Virus record (IMG/VR): IMGVR_UViG_3300035698_006362
Span: 1-26,224 of that record
Length of the DNA stretch: 26,224 nt
Source: a virus
Strand: one strand, 5' to 3'
Part shown: positions 15,695 to 22,740 of the stretch, in pieces
Layout of the letters: each line of letters starts with the position of its first letter
Numbering within the stretch: position 1 is the first letter of the stretch
Translations under genes and position numbers: made by a program
Notes under the pieces: model-generated
What the model was told of the DNA's origin: nothing
Seen by the model: only the letters and a program-made list of their open reading frames with translations
Database searches by the model: none

Positions 15695-16593
15695 TTTACA
15701 TCCTTTTCCATTAAGGCTGTGTTAGTGCGAGCAGGATTAACAAATACTTCTCTAAAAAATTCACTGCTGGCGGCATCTATATCTGCAATAGGTAAATTTA
15801 ATTTTTCTCGAAGAACATTACCAAAATGTTTTGCATCCTGTATAGGATCACAATCTTTCCATTCTTCAAATAGTTTATTAAGATATTCGAAATCACGTAC
15901 TTGCACATAATTCCAATCAGTGCAGTTAGTCATATAGGCACCTTGCCGTGCTCCTAGTATTGCCCAGTCGCCATTCTCTACATCAGCACCTACTGAACAC
16001 CACATGAGTAGTCTACGATAATTCCGCAATCCTAATTGTTTTTTAATATTAATTAATTCTTGCTTAACGCCTTTGTTAAGTGTCATCTTAACACCTTCAC
16101 GGAATCCAGCACGCCATGCCTGTAGCGAACTTGCATTATTATGCACTACAGAATAACAATCTGCCATTTGCACATAATTGTTCTGCCAACAGAAATCAAC
16201 CTGATTGGTATTGTTGTCTGCTTGTTCGTGTGTTTGCATGTTTGATACAAATTCACGAGTCCAAACTTTTAGTCCACCATTACCGTAAACAAGTCCGTTA
16301 ATTATATTACGGCCGGTCCAACTCATTTGAGTCATTTCTTTCTTAGGTAACTTATCTGTGTCTATTGTCAAATTAAAAAATGCAGGATCAATTATATTGT
16401 CTCCGTCTACTGTAATAAAATGTTCAGTTTCACTTAAATTAGCACATGCTTTGTGGGCCGTGTCACTGCCTTTAACACCGTGAACACGCTTTGCCCAGGG
16501 TGCTTTGTTTAATAAATTAGCATAGTTATATTCAGCATTAGGTTCATCGTAACTTAAAAATATGCAATCGATTTCAGATAAGTGTAGTTTCAT
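15682..16593 (-). CDS. glycosyltransferase-like protein, smaller paralogue (303 aa)
   Basis: Begins close to the conserved core: DCIFLSYDEPNAEYNY (about 9-24), KRVHGVKGSDTAHKACANLS (35-54) and FITVDGDNII (59-68) with the DGD metal and sugar-nucleotide triad. It is collinear with residues about 165-396 of the 14504-15694 product, including the Trp-Arg-x-x-Phe-Arg-Glu block, so the two arose by duplication with gain or loss of an N-terminal domain. Probably a GT-A transferase for a sugar chain on phage virion or host envelope. The exact CAZy family cannot be fixed by eye. The start overlaps the 16590 gene by 4 nt. Confidence 0.65.
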   Translation of the reverse strand: MKLHLSEIDCIFLSYDEPNAEYNYANLLNKAPWAKRVHGVKGSDTAHKACANLSETEHFITVDGDNIIDPAFFNLTIDTDKLPKKEMTQMSWTGRNIINGLVYGNGGLKVWTREFVSNMQTHEQADNNTNQVDFCWQNNYVQMADCYSVVHNNASSLQAWRAGFREGVKMTLNKGVKQELINIKKQLGLRNYRRLLMWCSVGADVENGDWAILGARQGAYMTNCTDWNYVQVRDFEYLNKLFEEWKDCDPIQDAKHFGNVLREKLNLPIADIDAASSEFFREVFVNPARTNTALMEKDVKWDL

Positions 16594-17114
16594 TTTTTAA
16601 TATGGCTGTACGTTCCAAAAATTTTCATAGTATATAAATTAAAATCGTGTGTTCCTGTGTAGTGATATCTGTCTCCGGAATTGAACTGAGTTGGATCTAG
16701 AACTTGCGACCATAGTGGAAAATACGGATCATTAGGCATGCACGCAACTAAATGTATTTTCTTTTTGCTTTCTTTCCACCACGTTATAGCATCTGATTGC
16801 ATATCTATTTTAATAATACAGTTAGCAGTATCTTGCGTTACTGTAAAGTTAGATTCCGTGTTTAAAAAAGGTATTTTATAAACTTTTTCATCTTTTGGAA
16901 TTACAGAATTCCCTAACATTTTTTGTTTAATTATTCCTTTTGTATTATCAGATAACAAAGGAACTATAATATAATTTAAAGATTTTTCTCTACCTAAAAA
17001 AATATTCAATGCAAGAGGATCAACTGTGTCAATCCAAGGATCAACAGTATTATCAAGCAATTTATGGCTTAATCCAGTGATACTATAATTTAACGGATTG
17101 TAATAAACTATCAT
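16590..17114 (-). CDS. hypothetical protein within the glycosyltransferase run (174 aa)
   Basis: The ORF begins MIVYYNPLNYSITGLSHKLL and has mixed alpha and beta content, with blocks such as YIIVPLLSDNTKGIIKQKM and WWKESKKKIHLVACMPND. Cys are at about 98 and 124 but not in a metal-binding pattern. No DxD motif. Both ends overlap glycosyltransferase-like genes by 4 nt, so it is translationally coupled and probably works with them, for example as a partner, acceptor-binding or donor-making subunit. No family is recognised. Confidence 0.6.
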   Translation of the reverse strand: MIVYYNPLNYSITGLSHKLLDNTVDPWIDTVDPLALNIFLGREKSLNYIIVPLLSDNTKGIIKQKMLGNSVIPKDEKVYKIPFLNTESNFTVTQDTANCIIKIDMQSDAITWWKESKKKIHLVACMPNDPYFPLWSQVLDPTQFNSGDRYHYTGTHDFNLYTMKIFGTYSHIKK

Positions 17115-17884
17115 ATGAAATCTTTCTCAACATAATGCAGAATTCCAGTTTGAGGAAAAGCACCAATTTTAAAGCTGGCGGCACCCTTATAAGCACCTAG
17201 TACTCTTGTCCATTTATTATTAGATGTTGCCAACCCTTGACAATTATCTTTCATATGTGTAAAAGTTGGATAACTAAATTTAGAAATTACTTGAGATTCA
17301 ATATCTAGAATTTTAACCGCAATAGCCATAGCAACATCAATAGATGGAAATTTTTGAGAATATTCGGGAGAATATCTCACTGTCCAGTCTTTCCAGTTTG
17401 CTACAATATGTTTAACCAACTCAAAAAATTCAGCAGTTATTTTAGATTTTTTAAAATAAGTAAACGCAGAATACACGTCAGGTAATTGATTGTGAATAAA
17501 CGTCTTTCGGTAGGGACTGTTAATTATTTTCATGCCCCTATATGTTAACACTTTGCTAGTTAAAAGTAAATCATATTTTTCAAACATCTTCCACCAATGA
17601 CTAACATCAGATAAGAACAGCATATCTGCATCTAATATCACAGTTTCTTCGTAAGGTGTTAGGTTGTAAAATTTTACTCTATTTTCTATTTTCCACTTTG
17701 AATTAGCAGCCAGATCTTCATCAATCGATATTACTTTGTCGAACAAGGTGCAATCAACATCTTGATCAGTTATCACAGACAACCGAGAAACACCACTTTG
17801 AGTGTTTCGAATACTGTGAGCAAGGTGTTCTGATTGTCTGGCATACTTTTCTCCTTGCGCCATTACTAAATAACCTTTGCTCAT
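17111..17884 (-). CDS. GT-A glycosyltransferase-like protein (257 aa)
   Basis: N-terminal strand MSKGYLVMAQGEKYARQSEH, then LTPYEETVILDADMLFLSDV (about 75-94), in which DAD at 85-87 is the DxD metal and sugar-nucleotide site at the end of a strand. The 'Tpy.eTvilDaDml' pattern is typical of GT8-like transferases. Conserved hydrophobic segments and a His near the C-terminus (GILHYVEKDFI) fit the late metal-binding His of this fold. A paralogue lies directly upstream (17881-18684, overlap 4 nt). Probably transfers a sugar to a phage or host glycan; donor unknown. Confidence 0.7.
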   Translation of the reverse strand: MSKGYLVMAQGEKYARQSEHLAHSIRNTQSGVSRLSVITDQDVDCTLFDKVISIDEDLAANSKWKIENRVKFYNLTPYEETVILDADMLFLSDVSHWWKMFEKYDLLLTSKVLTYRGMKIINSPYRKTFIHNQLPDVYSAFTYFKKSKITAEFFELVKHIVANWKDWTVRYSPEYSQKFPSIDVAMAIAVKILDIESQVISKFSYPTFTHMKDNCQGLATSNNKWTRVLGAYKGAASFKIGAFPQTGILHYVEKDFI

Positions 17885-18684
17885 ACTAGTTCCTGATTAA
17901 TTAATTTTATTAAATCGTATTTGTTAAACATATGTACATCATGTGATATTTTGCAAACACCGTTAGCAGTTAAAAACGCAACATAATGATCAGTTGTTTT
18001 TATCAATTGGTCGTCGTAAGTACTGTACAACAAGTTGAACGGAATAGTGGCAGCAGGGTGGCCTAAACTATGCAGTGCAATACTCCAAACAAAATCATTT
18101 CTCAACGGATTAGCGGGTATTTCATGTACATGTGCTAGCCAACTATAATTCTCTTTGACCCATTTACATTGCTTAAAAAATAATTCAGTAACTTCTGTCT
18201 TTTTAAAGTAGCAGATAGTAGCCCAGTAAAACTTAATACTTCGATCACTTATCCAGGTAAATTCAGACAATTTGTTGCCGTATAGATTAGTCGATTTATC
18301 ACACACTAGCAGGTCTTCACTAGTTCCCCATAATTTGTTTAGATTCTCAGTCTGTATTAAAATATCAGTGTCAATTAGAATTGTTTCATCGTAGGGAGTA
18401 ATGTCCCAGGCATCAGATCTATCTAAATTATGAAAAGTCAATTGATTTTTTCCGGCGCCGTATCTTTTAGTTTGAGTAGCAACAGATTCTAAATACACCA
18501 CCTGGTCAAAACAAGATTTCCAATTTGGTCGCAAATTATCAAGATCGGTAGCAGTTGCTTGATCAAGAACCACAGTGACAGGTTTGTTTAATATTTTTTT
18601 AATTTGCTCGGCTTGAGATACTGCAAGTAGTCCATAAGATATGTGTTCGTTGTTGTGAGCAAACACTAGAAACCCTCGAGTCAT
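17881..18684 (-). CDS. GT-A glycosyltransferase-like protein, second copy (267 aa)
   Basis: Clear relative of the 17111-17884 product. The start MTRGFLVFAHNNEHISYGLL corresponds to MSKGYLVMAQGEKYARQSEH, and ITPYDETILIDTDILIQTEN to the downstream LTPYEETVILDADMLF block, with DTD (105-107) as the DxD site. A C-terminal HDVHMFNK offers candidate metal-binding His residues. The tandem pair is consistent with two successive sugar additions. Start at ATG 18684 overlaps the stop of the 18681 gene (4 nt). The codon composition is as AT-rich as the cluster that follows; the gene upstream is less so. Confidence 0.7.
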   Translation of the reverse strand: MTRGFLVFAHNNEHISYGLLAVSQAEQIKKILNKPVTVVLDQATATDLDNLRPNWKSCFDQVVYLESVATQTKRYGAGKNQLTFHNLDRSDAWDITPYDETILIDTDILIQTENLNKLWGTSEDLLVCDKSTNLYGNKLSEFTWISDRSIKFYWATICYFKKTEVTELFFKQCKWVKENYSWLAHVHEIPANPLRNDFVWSIALHSLGHPAATIPFNLLYSTYDDQLIKTTDHYVAFLTANGVCKISHDVHMFNKYDLIKLINQELV

Positions 18685-19016
18685 AGACCTACCAAAGATC
18701 TTACAGATCGCTGGCGACGAAGCAGTTGATATTGTTCTCCGTACTGGCCCAATGCTGTTCGGTATGCTGTTTTTGCAGCAGATAACAATGCAGCAGAATC
18801 TTCAACTTGGACAGGAGTTCCGTTAAGATCTAATACCCATTTGTTGTCAATGTCAAAACCGCCTAACCATTCTTGAGATATTCTAAACAGTCCGCCGGCA
18901 TGGGCTAGCAAGGTATCTGCTTCAAATTGTTCTTTAAGCAGTCGTCGTTGTTGATTTAGAGTTTCTTGGTATTTGGCAAAACTTAATGCCTTTTCTAGAT
19001 GTTGTTCTGTAGTCAT
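18681..19016 (-). CDS. hypothetical helical protein (111 aa)
   Basis: I use ATG 19016 (MTTEQHLEKALSFAKYQETL); a GTG five codons upstream at 19031 is possible. Highly helical and charged in the first 45 residues (NQQRRLLKEQFEADTLLAHA), then GGLFRISQEWLGGFDIDNKW and a helical C-terminus with YRTALGQYGEQYQLLRRQRS. It looks like a small structural or chaperone-type protein, of the kind seen near virion genes in marine phages, but I cannot name it. The start codon falls within the 19012-19044 inverted repeat. The stop overlaps the GT gene start, so this is the first gene of the long coupled run. Confidence 0.6.
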   Translation of the reverse strand: MTTEQHLEKALSFAKYQETLNQQRRLLKEQFEADTLLAHAGGLFRISQEWLGGFDIDNKWVLDLNGTPVQVEDSAALLSAAKTAYRTALGQYGEQYQLLRRQRSVRSLVGL

Positions 19017-19044
19017 GCTAGTAATTATCACTAGACAGCATGAC
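19012..19044. other. imperfect hairpin over the start codon of the 18681-19016 gene
   Basis: The 6-bp arms GTCATG/CATGAC (19012-19017 and 19039-19044) and the 5-bp inner arms CTAGT/ACTAG (19018-19022 and 19030-19034) enclose a 7-nt loop, with a 4-nt bulge at 19035-19038. On the minus-strand transcript the structure includes the ATG at 19016..19014. There is no T-tract, so an ordinary terminator is unlikely; translational control or an RNase site is possible. Confidence 0.5.
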
Positions 19045-19060
19045 TAATCAGATATTATGA

Positions 19061-19909
19061 TTACCAGTTACTGGTGTTGGCAGGCGTCGGGTTTGTTAAT
19101 GTAATAGCATCTACACTGTGATACCTAGTAATCGATGCTGCTGCATCTGTGGTAACGTCTTCATCTACAGGTCCTGTAGTACCTGCTCCGAGCTGGTCGT
19201 CGCCTATGTCAGCGTCGTTGATTGTAACAGTAACAGTAAGCACAGTTGCGCTGGTCTTGACTATCTCAATTCGTGCAAAGTTTTCAGTGTACTGACTGAC
19301 GTCACCATACTCGTACACATCTATAGTTGTACCAGCATCCCATTGTGTGTTACCGTAAACCTGCGTAGGAATCACATTTAAGATGTTGTTCTGCCAGTCA
19401 TCATCCTTGCTAGATCCTGCAGAGTTACTACCGCTTACGTCTACTGAAAAATAGCCGCCTGCGTTAAACCAGTAATTGGCCTGCGCTGCATCAGCCCACG
19501 TATATGTATAGGTCCAACCATGATTGCCGTTCCAGGCTGAAGTTAAACTGGTACTAACCACACTAGACGCTAATTGTGTAGCAGCAAAGACTGTATTTTT
19601 GTTAGTTTCACAATAATCAGCGGCTGTTTTGTAGGCGTTATAGTCACTGGCATTGATTAAGCCTGCGGCTGCAAGATCATTAATTGAACTGTTGCTGCCA
19701 GTAATATGCGTGTAGGCCTTGTTGATGTCAGTTCTCAGCAGATCCATATCGCTGGCAGTGATTACCGGAACTCCGCTTAACGTAGCACTAACAATGCTGT
19801 TACCGTAATAGGTACTGACAACACCTGCAATTACTGTCTGTATTGCATTATAGTCTGCTAGATAGACTAGATCGCCTGTTGCTTTGGGAAAACTGCCTGC
19901 TGTTGCCAT
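19061..19909 (-). CDS. virion structural or fibre-like protein (282 aa)
   Basis: Starts MATAGSFPKATGDLVYLADY. Ser, Thr, Ala, Asn and Gly-rich with few charged residues. It has a helical N-terminal half (TDINKAYTHITGSNSSINDL), then a beta-rich region with many aromatic residues (WTYTYTWADAAQANYWFNAG, YFSVDVSGSNSAG) and a C-terminal half of Thr, Val and Asp strands ending TLTNPTPANTSNW. This composition is typical of tail or fibre proteins and not of enzymes. An AGGATAAGTT ribosome-binding site precedes ATG 19909, and a CATAAATA box lies about 28 nt upstream. Exact position in the particle is unknown. Confidence 0.6.
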   Translation of the reverse strand: MATAGSFPKATGDLVYLADYNAIQTVIAGVVSTYYGNSIVSATLSGVPVITASDMDLLRTDINKAYTHITGSNSSINDLAAAGLINASDYNAYKTAADYCETNKNTVFAATQLASSVVSTSLTSAWNGNHGWTYTYTWADAAQANYWFNAGGYFSVDVSGSNSAGSSKDDDWQNNILNVIPTQVYGNTQWDAGTTIDVYEYGDVSQYTENFARIEIVKTSATVLTVTVTINDADIGDDQLGAGTTGPVDEDVTTDAAASITRYHSVDAITLTNPTPANTSNW

Positions 19910-19936
19910 AAACTTATCCTGGGTTAAACTAACACT

Positions 19937-19944
19937 TATTTATG
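19937..19944 (-). promoter_or_regulatory. candidate T4-type late promoter box (CATAAATA)
   Basis: Minus-strand CATAAATA followed by AGTGTTAG, about 28 nt before the ATG of the virion-like gene at 19909. It is the same octamer as before the collagen-like fibre at 4110-4117. The box lies just upstream of that gene, in the short gap after the GT2 stop at 19945. Late-promoter function is inferred from the resemblance to T4 TATAAATA. Confidence 0.4.
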
Positions 19945-20694
19945 TTATTTTTGTTTAACTAGATCGTGCCCGAAGGCAAACTCACCTAGGTGTTGTACTT
20001 GACGACTTAGAATGTCGTCTACCAATACTCGAAACCCTTTAGATCGTGCTTTGGTGCAGAAATTAAAGTCTTCGCCTAGGTAGTCTTTGGTCAAAGGATC
20101 CCATTTGATTTCAAACCAAGGGGCTGGCTCTGATTCAAACACCCTAAGATCTGTCAGCATACAGCCCATGCCAATACCTTCTACTTCGATCAGTTCTTTT
20201 ACCAATGGGTCCTCTGAAGTATGTGTCAACACTGTGTCCCATTTGTACAGTTGCGTGTAGGCTACTGTTTTGTATGGTTGTTGTCGGCGTACATAGTTAG
20301 CAGCCACAACAGGCTCCTTGTGATCCAACAGTTTGTAGGCAGTATAGAAAGGAAAACTCATATCCGAGTCCAACCACAGAATATGCGTAGCAGCCCAACT
20401 CTTAGCAGCACTGACTAGACTCTCACGCTGGTTGCATACCAAGGTACCCATATTGTAAAAAACTTTTGTCTCTATACCCTTTTGCCAGTTGTATTGCAGC
20501 AGGCTATTGAGATTATGGCTAAACACAGAATGAAGGGTGTCTTTGCAGGGCACGCATATGGCCAATCGAATTTCTTCAGGGGGCTCTATTACCGAAGTTG
20601 TCGAGGCCACTGGTGCAGGAGTAGGGGTGGTAGTTGATTTAACCGGAGCCACTGGTCCAGGGACAGTGTTCAGGGCTTTTTTGATCATGCTCAT
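19945..20694 (-). CDS. GT2-like glycosyltransferase with Pro/Thr-rich N-terminal tail (249 aa)
   Basis: Residues about 10-40 form a Pro, Thr, Ala and Val-rich, probably flexible tail. The GT-A core starts at EIRLAICVPCKDTLHSVFSH. The DxD motif is in ILWLDSDMSF (D109, D111), and GEDFNFC (207-213) supplies the acidic ED-type motif near the catalytic base, followed by His-rich QHLGEFAFGH. These order and spacing features fit a family 2-like glycosyltransferase. No membrane segment, so it probably works in the cytoplasm on a soluble or virion acceptor. The ATG overlaps the stop of the 20691 gene (ATGA). The neighbouring virion-type genes suggest virion glycosylation, which is inference. Confidence 0.7.
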   Translation of the reverse strand: MSMIKKALNTVPGPVAPVKSTTTPTPAPVASTTSVIEPPEEIRLAICVPCKDTLHSVFSHNLNSLLQYNWQKGIETKVFYNMGTLVCNQRESLVSAAKSWAATHILWLDSDMSFPFYTAYKLLDHKEPVVAANYVRRQQPYKTVAYTQLYKWDTVLTHTSEDPLVKELIEVEGIGMGCMLTDLRVFESEPAPWFEIKWDPLTKDYLGEDFNFCTKARSKGFRVLVDDILSRQVQHLGEFAFGHDLVKQK

Positions 20695-21179
20695 TGCGGT
20701 TCACCCTCTGGAAGTTGTGGGTGCATGCCCATTTCTGTCTCTACTTCACGAGTTACCTGCGTAATTACCTGTAGAATAGTATTGCAGGTCTGTGAAAACT
20801 GTCTATAAGCCGATTCGTCAAACAACACTGCTCGCTCCATTACGGCTTTACTGACCTTGCCCACACTCAACAGGTCTACGGCCGCTTCGCGGGCCAATCT
20901 TTCTGACCAATAGGCAGATTCTGTATTTTCCATGCCCTCAAGGTGCTGAGTAATTTCTTCTTGGCTAAATTGACTCAACCATGCTCCGACCTGTTGAATT
21001 TCATGTTGCACATCTTGATCATCTGCATCAAGTTTGTCAAGATCACGCAATCTCCGCAACTGGCTTAGTATAGCACGGCCTTGAAATTCTCCGTAGGGTT
21101 CAATCACAAAGTTAACGTATTCCCAGCGGCTGCGTTGGGGGTATTTGGCCGTTAAGGCCTTGACTGTTTCTAGTTCCAT
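20691..21179 (-). CDS. hypothetical helical protein upstream of the GT2-like gene (162 aa)
   Basis: Starts MELETVKALTAKYPQRSRWE after a GAGGATC ribosome-binding site. Nearly all predicted helix, strongly charged: residues 30-60 (EFQGRAILSQLRRLRDLDKL) and 85-120 (ESAYWSERLAREAAVDLLSV) look coiled-coil-like, and the end is Pro and Glu-rich (MHPQLPEGEPQ). No catalytic motif, Cys pair or membrane segment. Likely an assembly or structural protein. Immediately upstream the minus strand has TATAAAC 17 nt before the ribosome-binding site region, possibly a degenerate late box. Family not recognised. Confidence 0.6.
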   Translation of the reverse strand: MELETVKALTAKYPQRSRWEYVNFVIEPYGEFQGRAILSQLRRLRDLDKLDADDQDVQHEIQQVGAWLSQFSQEEITQHLEGMENTESAYWSERLAREAAVDLLSVGKVSKAVMERAVLFDESAYRQFSQTCNTILQVITQVTREVETEMGMHPQLPEGEPQ

Positions 21180-21245
21180 TTGATCCTCATTTGTTTATAA
21201 TGTCTGTATTTAAACAGTGATCAACCAAGGCGGAATAATTCTTGG

Positions 21246-21431
21246 TTAGTAAGTAAAGGGGTAGTATCGTCCAGCAAAACTGCTGCTAAGTGCAATGTTT
21301 GAGTTGCTGCCGCTGTAGTAGTTCCAAGCATAACTCATAGAGGCTGAACTGCCTAACCCTAAATTTCGTGTGGCTCGTGCTGTGCGACCAAGTTCACGAG
21401 TGTTGCCAGTTGCTGAGAAATATCCTGCCAT
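21246..21431 (-). CDS. small Ser/Gly/Tyr-rich protein (61 aa)
   Basis: Starts MAGYFSATGNTRELGRTARA and continues with Ser, Gly, Asn and Tyr-rich sequence (SASMSYAWNYYSGSNSNIAL) ending GRYYPFTY. Low complexity, neutral to basic, no membrane segment. An AAATAATAG stretch precedes the ATG on the minus strand; no clean ribosome-binding site is visible. A small virion component is plausible given the neighbours. Reality as a gene is moderately supported by the compact position and composition. Confidence 0.5.
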   Translation of the reverse strand: MAGYFSATGNTRELGRTARATRNLGLGSSASMSYAWNYYSGSNSNIALSSSFAGRYYPFTY

Positions 21432-21462
21432 AGTCTATTATTTAGTGTGAATAAATAGCAAC

Positions 21463-21630
21463 ATGAACGAAAGACTAGAATTAATATTGGCTCGCATACG
21501 TGACACAGAGCAGGAAATGGCCCTGGCATATCGGAATGAACCCTGCAGCGAACACCTCGATGATCTACTGAACATACAGGCTCGCATCAGTCAGATTGAG
21601 GCCGAGATACAAGCCCATAGTGGTCAATAA
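21463..21630 (+). CDS. small coiled-coil-like protein (55 aa)
   Basis: Reads MNERLELILARIRDTEQEMA, then ALAYRNEPCSEHLDDLLNIQ and ends ARISQIEAEIQAHSGQ. The Leu, Ile and Ala spacing in both halves fits a short helical hairpin. It overlaps the 3' end of the PMM-like HAD gene on the other strand by 44 bp (21587-21630) and stands between minus-strand genes. No obvious ribosome-binding site or TTGACA promoter. Included because the reading is clean, acidic-basic balanced and helical; it may be a genuine small phage gene. Confidence 0.5.
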   Translation: MNERLELILARIRDTEQEMALAYRNEPCSEHLDDLLNIQARISQIEAEIQAHSGQ

Positions 21631-22297
21631 GCACCTGTTGGGTGTTGCGCCACCCCTTGACTTCCCATACTGTTTCGGCACGACGGGCGATGGTCTCATC
21701 GTTGCCCCCGGGAAACGCACTGTCTCCAAAGAAGTGAAAGGGCATGACCCGGTCCGCAATCTGACTCTTGTCCCAACCTCGAGGGTAGATGTCAATGCCG
21801 GTTTCACCCGCCACAGTGGCCTGTAGTTCCGGGAAGGTGGCTTCGAGACGTAGGGCCAACTCCTGCCTATATCTGTACTGTTGATCCCATGCGTAGAACT
21901 CAGCCCGTGTGTCACGATTGCAGCCCCTGCCCACGGGACTCCAATTGGTCAATCCCACTCGTTCCTCTAGATGCTGACCAGTTTTAACGGCCCAGGGCTG
22001 TGTGCTCAAATGCATGAGCAACCAAGCACGTAGTTCATCGGAGGGTGACCAACTGCGTTGATCCTGCAGTACGCCCCCCGAGTGCAGTTGATTCCCTGCA
22101 CAGTTGTAGACTCCCACAACTGATTCACATATGGCCGAGCCAACCTGCTCTAGTGTTTTAGGGTAGTCTGATCCCGTGATCAACCAAACAGCATGTCCAC
22201 TCGAACCAACCCAAGCAAGAAATTCCCGCTGAAATCCACGATCCATCCCCGCACGACTGTCCGTTAGTGTGCCGTCTACATCAAATACAATATTCAT
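21587..22297 (-). CDS. HAD-superfamily phosphatase/phosphomannomutase-like protein (236 aa)
   Basis: Start at ATG 22297 (AAGGTGG about 10 nt upstream), so motif I is FDVDGTLTDS with nucleophile D6 and acid-base D8. Motif II is LITGSD (39-44). Then comes a segment close to the eukaryotic-type phosphomannomutase signature: NWSPVGRGCNRDTRAEFYAW (118-137), GETGIDIYPRGWDKSQI (164-180) and FFGDSAFPGGND (189-200). In PMM these residues bind the sugar phosphate and convert mannose-6-P to mannose-1-P for GDP-mannose. The protein could therefore feed sugar-nucleotide synthesis for the phage glycosyltransferases, or be a sugar phosphatase. The first 12 residues of the longer ORF (from 22333) are excluded. 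Confidence 0.8.
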   Translation of the reverse strand: MNIVFDVDGTLTDSRAGMDRGFQREFLAWVGSSGHAVWLITGSDYPKTLEQVGSAICESVVGVYNCAGNQLHSGGVLQDQRSWSPSDELRAWLLMHLSTQPWAVKTGQHLEERVGLTNWSPVGRGCNRDTRAEFYAWDQQYRYRQELALRLEATFPELQATVAGETGIDIYPRGWDKSQIADRVMPFHFFGDSAFPGGNDETIARRAETVWEVKGWRNTQQVLIDHYGLVSRPQSD

Positions 22298-22321
22298 AAG
22301 TTCATATCCACCTTTTGAATA

Positions 22322-22352
22322 CTTATACAACACTCACGGCCACTCCTGTCAA
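22322..22352 (-). promoter_or_regulatory. probable sigma70-like promoter for the PMM-like HAD gene
   Basis: Minus strand TTGACA (22352..22347) followed either by TGTATA at 17 bp or TATAAG at 19 bp (22327..22322). The surrounding GTGTTGTATAAG resembles the GTGTTATAAT of the early promoters on the right, with two bases more. 25-31 nt lie between the -10 and the ATG 22297. Confidence 0.45.
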
Positions 22353-22429
22353 ACTAGAGTGTAACGACTCAGCGCAAGAATTTTTGCTAACTGACGATCA
22401 CTTCAAATATTCAAAAATAAACTCAAAGG

Positions 22430-22484
22430 CAATCGGTGTATAAGTGACTGTGTATATTGATAACACAAGACTACTCACCGATTG
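22430..22484. repeat. 9-bp inverted repeat CAATCGGTG/CACCGATTG
   Basis: Perfect 9-bp arms at 22430-22438 and 22476-22484 with 37 nt between them, lying in the 224-bp gap between the divergent HAD gene and the 22522 ORF. The direct repeats TTGATAACA at about 22457 and 22483 lie inside and at its right edge. Looks like an operator or protein-binding site. The rest of the gap shows nothing else clear. Confidence 0.6.
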
Positions 22485-22521
22485 ATAACATAAACATTAG
22501 TATACACTAGTAAATATTTGT

Positions 22522-22686
22522 ATGCAAGCAAAACGGAAAGATAATAGCAGTGTTGTCACAGTACAGCCATGGATGCCTAGCCCAGAACTAGCACGGGCTA
22601 TAGCACAACAACAAAGTAATAAACATAAAAATAGCAGCAAAGCCAAAAGACTTGCACTAGAGCAACACTACAGACACCGCTGTTAA
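22522..22686 (+). CDS. small basic protein (54 aa), probable
   Basis: ATG 22522, reading MQAKRKDNSSVVTVQPWMPS then PELARAIAQQQSNKHKNSSK and AKRLALEQHYRHRC. It is very basic, with a WMPSPELA turn and a C-terminal helix, as in small phage nucleic-acid-binding or host-takeover proteins. No consensus promoter or ribosome-binding site is apparent, so it is less certain than its plus-strand neighbours. It is the first plus-strand ORF after the strand switch, ahead of the repeat-rich region. Confidence 0.45.
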   Translation: MQAKRKDNSSVVTVQPWMPSPELARAIAQQQSNKHKNSSKAKRLALEQHYRHRC

Positions 22687-22740
22687 GGGCTGCTATAAGA
22701 GAGTAGTCCAGCGCACAGTGTATCATAGTAGAGTACAGTA

